Of a DNA stretch of 38,540 nucleotides, positions 32,508-38,540 are shown in pieces (the first letter of the stretch is position 1; each line of letters begins with the position of its first letter). The position numbers were made by a program, and so were the translations under genes. The stretch comes from a candidate division Zixibacteria bacterium 4484_95. Its GTDB lineage: Bacteria; Zixibacteria; MSB-5A5; UBA10806; 4484-95. The stretch spans positions 1-38,540 of the forward strand of contig NATP01000011.1 of assembly GCA_002085375.1 (NCBI GenBank). The letters run 5' to 3'. Below the pieces are notes generated by a model that ran no database searches, was not told the origin of the DNA, and saw only the letters and a program-made list of their open reading frames with translations.

Positions 32508-32795
32508 CTACGCGATGTAATTTATCTTCTTACTTAAACCATCATTGTTTTTATATTTTTTGCGCTGTTTTTTTTTATCATCTGATTTTTTCTTTTTTCT
32601 TTTATCGTGTTGAATAATAATCTTGTCAACCTGGGGCAGATAGCTAACCCTACTTCTATCATCGGAAACTTTCCTCGCTATTTCTTGAGCAAACTGTTTT
32701 TGAGCCTCTTCAGGAACAGATTTTTTTAACTGCTGAATTTTCTCCAGATGCTCTGTTTTGGAAAGATTATCCTGCAGATCGACCGGTTTAACCAT
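32508..32795 (-). CDS. Small highly charged protein between fliA and the SwrB-like gene
   Basis: The 95-residue protein is not recognised. The N-terminal half is helical (DLQDNLSKTEHLEKIQQLKKSV, then QKQFAQEIARKVSD). The C-terminal half is an extreme lysine run (KRKKKKSDDKKKQRKKYKNN), which may bind RNA, DNA or membrane. ATG 32795 is chosen because AGGAAAGGG lies just ahead; TTG 32816 is also in frame. It lies between fliA and the SwrB-like gene in a tightly spaced run, so a role in flagellar control is inferred from position. Confidence 0.7.
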   Translation of the reverse strand: MVKPVDLQDNLSKTEHLEKIQQLKKSVPEEAQKQFAQEIARKVSDDRSRVSYLPQVDKIIIQHDKRKKKKSDDKKKQRKKYKNNDGLSKKINYIA

Positions 32796-32854
32796 AATCC
32801 CTTTCCTAAAACTCAATCGAGCCGGTCAAAACAAAATACGAGTTGCCAAACAAT

Positions 32855-33613
32855 CTAAAGCGCAAATCTTTCTCTTATCAAGGCTCTTAAACGCAACACT
32901 GCTTTAGTATGAATCTGGGAAACTCTCGACTCGGAAATCAACATCACTTCTCCAATCTCCTTAAGCGTAAGCTCCTCATAATAATACAATGCCACCACCA
33001 AACGTTCTTGTTCAGAAAGAGTACTTATAGCATTGATGAGGAACATCCTCAATTCACCTCGTTCAAGATCGTTGAGCACGTTATCAACATTATCGTTTTG
33101 GATTGTTTCAATGCGCGGAACCTGACGATTATCGTCCTCACGACAGATTAATTCATCAAGCGAGAGTAGGGCTGTTGATGATACATCATCCAGTGCCGAC
33201 AAAAGTTCATCAGTAGAGATGTTTAGCTGTTTGGCCAATTCTCTTTCGGAAGGTGACCTTCCTAATCGATTTTCGAGCTTCGTCATGGCTTTTTCGATTT
33301 CACGTGATTTTGCCCGTGTGGAACGGGGAACCCAATCCAACGCTCTTAATTCATCAAGTATTGCCCCCCGTATCCGGGGAACCGCATACGTTTCAAACTT
33401 TACCCCTCTTGATGGGTCATAATTATTGAACGCCTCAATTAATCCTATTACACCGGTACTGATAAGATCATTAAGTTCCACTGACTTGGGAAATCCTATA
33501 GCCATACGACCGGCTACATTTCTAACCAGTGGAAGGTATTCATTTAACATTTTGTCCCGAATACTCGGGTTCATTGTTTTTTTATAATTTTCCCAAATTG
33601 TCTGTGTCGCCAT
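32855..33613 (-). CDS. fliA: FliA, sigma-28 factor for flagellar genes
   Basis: The protein of about 252 residues matches FliA/SigD/WhiG factors: region 2 (YLPLVRNVAGRMAIGFPKSVELNDLISTGVIGLIEAFNNYDPSRGVKFETYA), RIRGAILDELRALDWVPRSTRAK, region 3, and a region 4 HTH (LTLKEIGEVMLISESRVSQIH). It directs RNA polymerase to late flagellar promoters, and several sites of that type lie in this window. ATG 33613 is preferred because AGGG lies 7 bases upstream; ATG 33649 has no ribosome site. It lies 62 bases after flhG. The anti-sigma factor FlgM is not in this window. Confidence 0.94.
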   Translation of the reverse strand: MATQTIWENYKKTMNPSIRDKMLNEYLPLVRNVAGRMAIGFPKSVELNDLISTGVIGLIEAFNNYDPSRGVKFETYAVPRIRGAILDELRALDWVPRSTRAKSREIEKAMTKLENRLGRSPSERELAKQLNISTDELLSALDDVSSTALLSLDELICREDDNRQVPRIETIQNDNVDNVLNDLERGELRMFLINAISTLSEQERLVVALYYYEELTLKEIGEVMLISESRVSQIHTKAVLRLRALIRERFAL

Positions 33614-33675
33614 AGCCTTACCCTGCAATACTAAGCGTTTATTCCCCATTTACTTATATTATCGTCTACCAAAAC

Positions 33676-34470
33676 CTATGCTCCGTTATTAGAATTAGTT
33701 TTTAAAACCCCTGTTTCAAAATGAAACCCTTTTAAATGACGTAAACTTTCAGCCAAACTTATAAAATCAAGGCTTGAATCACTCTGATGTTTCTCCAGTA
33801 AAAGCGGTTGTTGTTCTAATACCGACTCTGATAGCATAGAGTCATCACGGATATACCCAATTTGCTCGAACTGCTTACTTAGAAATCGGCGTGTCATTAT
33901 ATCAAATCTGGTCTTTAGCGAAGCCGCTTCATCAGCTGATTTCACACAATTAAAAAGCAATCCACACCTTTCGGATAATCCATCATGATATAACCTCTTA
34001 ATCAGAAGATACGCCCCCGCTATAGAAGTTGGGTCAGGGGTACTTACAACGATTATTTTTTCTGAAAGACCTCCCAGGATACATGAGATTGGTCCAACAC
34101 CCGTTGGGCAATCAAAAACCGCACAATTATAACCGGGAGTTACCCTTATGAGCTCGGCCAAGAACGCTTCGACACCTTCTTCATCAAACGTCGTGCAAGA
34201 ATTCGTTACTGCCGAGGTATACAATTTAACGTTATCGGTGATTTGAATAACGTCGGGTTGAGCCTTATTAATAGTAATCTGACCGACATTAGCAAGATTG
34301 GCCAGATCGCCAGCAGCAGCATCAAACAACAATGTCTTAATTCCTAAATGCCCAAGAGCCAGGGCAAGGTTCAATGAGATGACAGATTTCCCGACTCCAC
34401 CTTTACCGGAGAGAATCGCTAAACCAAAAACAGTTTCTATTGCCATACCCCTACTGCTTCCATTTGCCAT
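33676..34470 (-). CDS. flhG: FlhG (YlxH), MinD-like ATPase controlling flagellar number
   Basis: The 264-residue protein has the deviant Walker A motif LSGKGGVGKS (residues 20-29), LLFDAAAGDLANLANVG as the Walker B/switch I region, and VFDCPTGVGP around residue 118. FlhG partners FlhF and limits flagella per cell; it stimulates the FlhF GTPase. ATG 34470 is supported by AGGAGG 10 bases ahead; ATG 34446 is an in-frame alternative. The start lies 34 bases inside flhF, so the pair is coupled. The N-terminal stretch before Walker A (MANGSSRGMAIETVFG) is short, with no clear FlhF-activating DQAxxLR motif visible. Confidence 0.92.
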   Translation of the reverse strand: MANGSSRGMAIETVFGLAILSGKGGVGKSVISLNLALALGHLGIKTLLFDAAAGDLANLANVGQITINKAQPDVIQITDNVKLYTSAVTNSCTTFDEEGVEAFLAELIRVTPGYNCAVFDCPTGVGPISCILGGLSEKIIVVSTPDPTSIAGAYLLIKRLYHDGLSERCGLLFNCVKSADEAASLKTRFDIMTRRFLSKQFEQIGYIRDDSMLSESVLEQQPLLLEKHQSDSSLDFISLAESLRHLKGFHFETGVLKTNSNNGA

Positions 34471-35624
34471 TGTGGTTTGCCCTCCTTAACAGGAGAACCT
34501 GTCAAAACAGCCATCGCTAATGATTCTGGATTGGCAATTCCAAACTGCCCAGGGACTTCCCGTGAACAACTTACATAGGACAACCTCTTGCCTGAACCGA
34601 TAACCGCTGTTATAACTCCACCGGGTGCTTCTGTCTCATCAAGCTTCGAAATGAAAATTTTATCGGTGCCAAATTCACCAAAAGATTCAAGCATGTTGAC
34701 CATGTCCTTAGCCGGAGTCGATGCTGAAACCACCAAATGCACCTCATGAGGCTTAGCCGCTTTGATCAATGATTGCAATTCGTCCATCTCCTTGTCATTT
34801 CTGGGATTGACACCCGGGGTATCGATTAAAAGTAATCCTCGGCTTTTGGATTTTATCGCCATCGACAACTCCTCCGGCGAATAGACTATCCCACAGGGAC
34901 ATCCCAGTATCCTACAAAACGATTTTATTTGCTGGCTTGAATCAGCCCTGAAATTATCTGCCGATATTATTCCTGCAATATTCCCGTTTTTCTCAACTTT
35001 ATACTGCATCGCAATACGCGCTACTGCCGAGGTCTTTCCTGAACCGGTAGGACCGACAAACATCACCACAGTCAGGCCGTTATCCTTTATTTCTATTGGT
35101 TCACCGGGAAGAATCATTGAACTCAACTTCTGTTTAATGCGAACTCTGATCTCGATCGCATCAATACTTAAAGCATCCTCACTTCTAGCAAGGTTTGTGA
35201 CGATTTCATGTGATAATTGTTCGGAGAGATTGTGAGCAACCAGGTCTCTACCCGCTTTTAATAATTCAGTAGAGAGATAACCAAAAAATGAATCTGTTGT
35301 GGAAAAACTGGATTTCTCGTTAAGGCATTTTTTGATATTTGTTATTTCCTCTGTCAGGCGCTCCATTTTTTCAAAAGGGAATTTCGATGATGAGGTTGCA
35401 GGTCCCTTAGGTTCGCATGACGGTTCTGCGGTTATATCAAATCTCGATTGAGATGGAGTCTCCATGGCAGCTGTAACCTCAACGTTCTTACCCTCTATAT
35501 CACCAACACCACCTGTTTTCCGATTCATGCGAGTTTTAAGGATAACCGCCCGGTCACCAAACTCATCTTTAACCTTGGCGAGTGCCTTGGTCATTGTAGG
35601 AGCAATAAATTTTTTAATTATCAT
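34437..35624 (-). CDS. flhF: FlhF, SRP-type GTPase for flagellar placement
   Basis: The 395-residue protein has the FlhF N-terminus (MIIKKFIAPTMTKALAKVKDEFGDRAVIL), a variable linker, then an NG GTPase domain with G1 VGPTGSGKT (190-198), ADNFRADSSQQ (222-232), G3 LIDTPGVNPRN (where DTAGR is usual) and G4-type SKLDE (326-330). FlhF recruits early flagellar parts to the pole or other chosen sites. The changed DTPG loop is unusual; Pro and Val replace Ala and Gly-Arg. It overlaps flhA by 11 bases and flhG by 34. Confidence 0.94.
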   Translation of the reverse strand: MIIKKFIAPTMTKALAKVKDEFGDRAVILKTRMNRKTGGVGDIEGKNVEVTAAMETPSQSRFDITAEPSCEPKGPATSSSKFPFEKMERLTEEITNIKKCLNEKSSFSTTDSFFGYLSTELLKAGRDLVAHNLSEQLSHEIVTNLARSEDALSIDAIEIRVRIKQKLSSMILPGEPIEIKDNGLTVVMFVGPTGSGKTSAVARIAMQYKVEKNGNIAGIISADNFRADSSQQIKSFCRILGCPCGIVYSPEELSMAIKSKSRGLLLIDTPGVNPRNDKEMDELQSLIKAAKPHEVHLVVSASTPAKDMVNMLESFGEFGTDKIFISKLDETEAPGGVITAVIGSGKRLSYVSCSREVPGQFGIANPESLAMAVLTGSPVKEGKPQWQMEAVGVWQ

Positions 35625-37695
35625 CTGATAACCTCACTGTTTTTATGCTTTCAACTTCGATATCCGGAAGCAATTCATTGTAGGACATCACTACCAAATC
35701 AGGAGTGACATGCTTGATAAAACGTTTAAATACCAGCCTGATGTTGGGAGATACCAGAAGTATTGGCGTATATCCCTGTGCCTGCATCTCCTCAACGGGT
35801 TGCTTCATAGCTTCTTGAATTTTTAAGGCTAGGTCAGGTGGAAGCGCCAGCACCAATCCATGTTTGGTTGATTGTATAGCAGAAGCAATTTTCTTTTCAA
35901 TCTCAGGATCAAGAGTCATAACCGTTATCCCGCCAACAGAGTTCAAATACATCTCAGTTATGGTCCGACCGAGGTTATACCTTACGTATTCAGTCAAGAT
36001 ATCCGGGTCTTTTGATGACGATGAAAAATCGGCTATAGTCTCAAGTATGACAGGTAGATCTTTAATGGGAATTTTTTCCTCAAGAAGGTTTTGCAATATC
36101 TTCTGAATAACTCCTAGACTTACCTGAGCTGGAACAACCTCCTCGACTAATGCGCCATGTTCTTTTTTAATATTTTCTATCAAATTGGAGGTTTCCTGAC
36201 GTGTCAGTAACTCCGCGGCATGACATTTTATGATTTCGGTTAAATGGGTTGCTAACACCGCCGCAGGCTCGACCACGGTGTAACCACGCTTTTCAGCTAT
36301 TGATTTGACGTTTTCGCTTATCCATTTAGCTCGCAGTCCAAAAGCCGGTTCGATTACATCTGGCCCCTCTACGGGTTCGGTCACAAGACCTGGGTCTATC
36401 GCTAAAAATTGATCGGGAAACAACTCAAATGAGGAAACGTTATGTCCGCGAATCTTAATCTGGTACTCATTCGGCTTGAGTTGCATATTATCACGAATCC
36501 TGATAGGAGGAACCAAGAGCCCCAGATCCAAGGCTATCTGACGGCGGATCATGCTTATCCTATCGAGAAGGTCACTCCCCTGTGATACATCTACTAACGG
36601 TATAAGAGCATAACCGATTTCAACCTCCATGGGATCAACCTTAAGGTATTCCTCCATTCGCTCTGCTGGGGGAATCTCTTTTTTCTCCTCAATAACCTCA
36701 GCCTTTTTCTCCTGTTTTTTCCTGGCCTTGATAGCTGAATAGGCAATCCCACCGGTAATTCCACCCAACATTATAAAAGGCAATGTTGGCATACCAGGCA
36801 CGATACCGAAAATCATCAGTATGAAAGCGGCTACCATAATAGCTCTTGGTTGGAAAGTTATCTGTCTGGTAAGATCTTTTCCCAGGTTTGATTCTGAAGC
36901 AGCCCGTGTAACGATTATACCGGCTGAGGTTGAAACCACCAGCGCCGGAATTTGTGTAACCAGACCGTCTCCAACAGTCAACAGAGTATAGGTTTGAAGA
37001 GCCTGGCCTACTGGCATCCCTTTCTGGACAACACCGATTACTATGCCACCGATTACGTTTATAATAGTTATAAGTATTCCTGCGATAGCATCACCACGAA
37101 CGAATTTGGAAGCGCCATCCATAGCGCCATAGAAATCAGCCTCACGGCTGATCTCATTTCTACGACGCCTAGCATCCTCTTCAGCAATAAGCCCCGAGTT
37201 CAAATCGGCATCAATAGCCATCTGTTTCCCAGGCATAGCGTCAAGGGTAAACCGCGCCGCAACCTCAGCAATTCTGCTAGCGCCTTTAGTGATAACCACA
37301 AACTGAATGATCACAAGGATGGCAAAAATGATGAAACCAACTACATAATTACCGCCAACAACAAAATTACCAAAAGAGGAAATAACCTCACCAGCATATG
37401 CCCGGCCAAGTATCAGTCTGGTTGAGGCTACATTCAATGATAACCTGAAGAGCGTTACAATCAAAAGCATGCCTGGAAAAACAGATAGCTCCAAAGGCTT
37501 GATGATATACATCGTAACCAGAAGTATCACCATCGATAGAGTTATGTTAAAGGCCAACATGAGATCCAGAAACTTCGGTGGTATAGGTAAAACCAGAATT
37601 CCCAAGATGGCAACAACCATCACCGCCAGAACTACATCGGAATAATCGGTAAGGCGGGCCAATAACGATTTATCAGTACCCGTCAAATCAGCCAT
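35614..37695 (-). CDS. flhA: FlhA, flagellar type III export gate
   Basis: The 693-residue FlhA has about eight N-terminal membrane helices (up to about residue 330), the FHIPEP-family signature around RRRRNEISREADFYGAMDGASKFVRGDAIAG, a short linker with many K and E, and a complete cytoplasmic domain (about 345-693) ending IKTVRLSDDN. FlhA forms the export ring that docks substrate-chaperone complexes. The start ATG shares one base with the flhB TGA stop (TGATG). Confidence 0.97.
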   Translation of the reverse strand: MADLTGTDKSLLARLTDYSDVVLAVMVVAILGILVLPIPPKFLDLMLAFNITLSMVILLVTMYIIKPLELSVFPGMLLIVTLFRLSLNVASTRLILGRAYAGEVISSFGNFVVGGNYVVGFIIFAILVIIQFVVITKGASRIAEVAARFTLDAMPGKQMAIDADLNSGLIAEEDARRRRNEISREADFYGAMDGASKFVRGDAIAGILITIINVIGGIVIGVVQKGMPVGQALQTYTLLTVGDGLVTQIPALVVSTSAGIIVTRAASESNLGKDLTRQITFQPRAIMVAAFILMIFGIVPGMPTLPFIMLGGITGGIAYSAIKARKKQEKKAEVIEEKKEIPPAERMEEYLKVDPMEVEIGYALIPLVDVSQGSDLLDRISMIRRQIALDLGLLVPPIRIRDNMQLKPNEYQIKIRGHNVSSFELFPDQFLAIDPGLVTEPVEGPDVIEPAFGLRAKWISENVKSIAEKRGYTVVEPAAVLATHLTEIIKCHAAELLTRQETSNLIENIKKEHGALVEEVVPAQVSLGVIQKILQNLLEEKIPIKDLPVILETIADFSSSSKDPDILTEYVRYNLGRTITEMYLNSVGGITVMTLDPEIEKKIASAIQSTKHGLVLALPPDLALKIQEAMKQPVEEMQAQGYTPILLVSPNIRLVFKRFIKHVTPDLVVMSYNELLPDIEVESIKTVRLSDDN

Positions 37696-38540
37696 CAGAT
37701 TTTACCTTTAAGTTTGTAAACATAAGCTAACACCTCTGCCACCGCTTTGAATAACCTGGGTGGTATCATCATGCCAACCTCTACTGCCTCAAATAAGGCT
37801 TTGGCCAGCGGCTTGTTTTCAACGATTGGTACTGCGGCCTTAACGGCTATCTCTTTGATCTTTTCCGCCAGCAGACGTTCACCCTTGGCAATCATTTTGG
37901 GCGCCGACATCGTATCGGCATCATATTTCAAAGCCACGGCGATATGAGTGGGGTTTGTAATCACAACATCTGCGTCAGGTATCTCTTGAAGCATTCTTGT
38001 GCGAGCCATCTCGCGCTGGATACGCCGTATCCTCGATTTAATCAGAGGATCACCTTCATACTGCTTAAATTCCTCTTTAAGCTCTTTCTTAGTCATTCTC
38101 AATTTTTTCTCGAATTCAAATTTCTGATAGGCGTAATCAAGTATAGCCAGAAACAGTAAGGCTCCTACCGCTCTCAACACAACTTTCAAAGCCACCCTGG
38201 TAGCAAATGACATAATTTGGCCAACTTCCTGGTCCGCCAGTGGTATGTAGTTATTCATCTCACCCTTAAGGGTTATAAATGCAACGTAACCGATTATAAA
38301 TACCTTGATAGTATCTCGAAATAACTCAAACAATGTCTTGGTTGAAAAAAGTCTCTTAAGCCCTTTTATTATATCAAGCTTATCCAGTTTAGGAGTAAGA
38401 GGCTCAAGAGTGAACATCACGCCAACCTGGGCAAGGTTTATCAAAAGCCCTGCCAGACCCACCAGTATCAGAACCGGAGCAACGGTTTTTATCAATGTTG
38501 AACCGTTGGAGATAAAAAGATCGTATGTTGTAGCGATATT
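37695..38540 (-). CDS. flhB: FlhB, export switch protein, N-terminus cut by window edge
   Basis: The frame is open from the right edge (38540) to TGA at 37695, giving 281 visible residues; the first 70-80 residues of FlhB lie outside. Visible parts are the later membrane helices, the cytoplasmic linker (KEEFKQYEGDPLIKSRIRRI) and the self-cleaving NPTH motif (37944-37955, VVITNPTHIAVALKYD). Cleavage at Asn-Pro changes export from rod/hook to filament substrates. The end (VGMMIPPRLFKAVAEVLAYVYKLKGKI) is normal. An in-frame TTG at 38495 is not the real start. Confidence 0.96.
   Translation of the reverse strand, partial: NIATTYDLFISNGSTLIKTVAPVLILVGLAGLLINLAQVGVMFTLEPLTPKLDKLDIIKGLKRLFSTKTLFELFRDTIKVFIIGYVAFITLKGEMNNYIPLADQEVGQIMSFATRVALKVVLRAVGALLFLAILDYAYQKFEFEKKLRMTKKELKEEFKQYEGDPLIKSRIRRIQREMARTRMLQEIPDADVVITNPTHIAVALKYDADTMSAPKMIAKGERLLAEKIKEIAVKAAVPIVENKPLAKALFEAVEVGMMIPPRLFKAVAEVLAYVYKLKGKI

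Noticed and set aside
38493-38495. In-frame TTG as the start of flhB
   Set aside because: The frame stays open to the window edge and the N-terminal membrane helices of FlhB would be missing; the true start lies outside.

Overview
The window is one flagellar and motility locus from an uncultured-looking, AT-leaning diderm bacterium. Every supported gene is on the minus strand, so transcription runs from high to low coordinates. P-ring and L-ring genes (flgI, flgH, flgA) show an outer membrane. A FliW/CsrA pair, a SwrB-like protein and a DUF2225 protein recall Firmicutes-type flagellar clusters, while the putative sigma-54 site and the sigma-28-like sites recall a proteobacterial-style hierarchy. 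The mixture suggests a poorly studied phylum, perhaps of the FCB group or Zixibacteria type; that placement is a guess. No tRNA, rRNA, CRISPR array or insertion sequence was seen, and no gene-free stretch exceeds about 210 bases.

Region by region in transcription order. (1) 38540-32103: export and regulatory genes flhB (cut by the window edge), flhA, flhF, flhG, fliA, a small charged protein, and a membrane-anchored HTH protein resembling SwrB. (2) 32021-25346: a tightly packed nine-gene signalling island: DUF2225 zinc-ribbon protein, YcgR-like PilZ protein, small secreted protein, receiver, GAF plus H-box protein with no ATPase domain, GAF plus H-box protein with a degenerate ATPase domain, receiver, a 125-residue protein resembling a chemoreceptor hairpin tip, and another receiver. 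(3) 25150-23295: a fourth receiver and a FapA/DUF342 protein. (4) 23072-18478: rod and ring genes flgF, flgG, flgA, flgH, flgI and flgJ, behind a good sigma-54-type promoter; flgJ carries an internal deletion and frameshift in its lytic transglycosylase domain. (5) 18460-13756: flgN, flgK, csrA, flgL and fliW. (6) 13620-4769: a flagellin-glycosylation type island: TPR glycosyltransferase, sugar epimerase/dehydratase, DegT aminotransferase, formyltransferase-like protein, unknown small protein, hexapeptide acyltransferase, a small TPR protein and a large TPR-GT2-TPR glycosyltransferase. (7) 4563-1: flagellin fliC (751 residues) and the filament cap gene fliD (cut by the left edge).

How they work together: FlhF/FlhG set flagellar position and number, FlhA/FlhB export subunits, FliA switches on late genes, and the FliW-CsrA switch is expected to match flagellin translation to export. 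The fliC leader fits this: it contains three hairpins with GGA in the loop, one of them holding the Shine-Dalgarno sequence. Sugar genes next to fliC probably decorate the filament.

The most novel part is the signalling island at 25346-32021. It has the parts of a phosphorelay (four lone receivers counting the one beside fapA, two H-box proteins) but no intact kinase ATPase domain, together with a miniature receptor-like protein and a c-di-GMP receptor.
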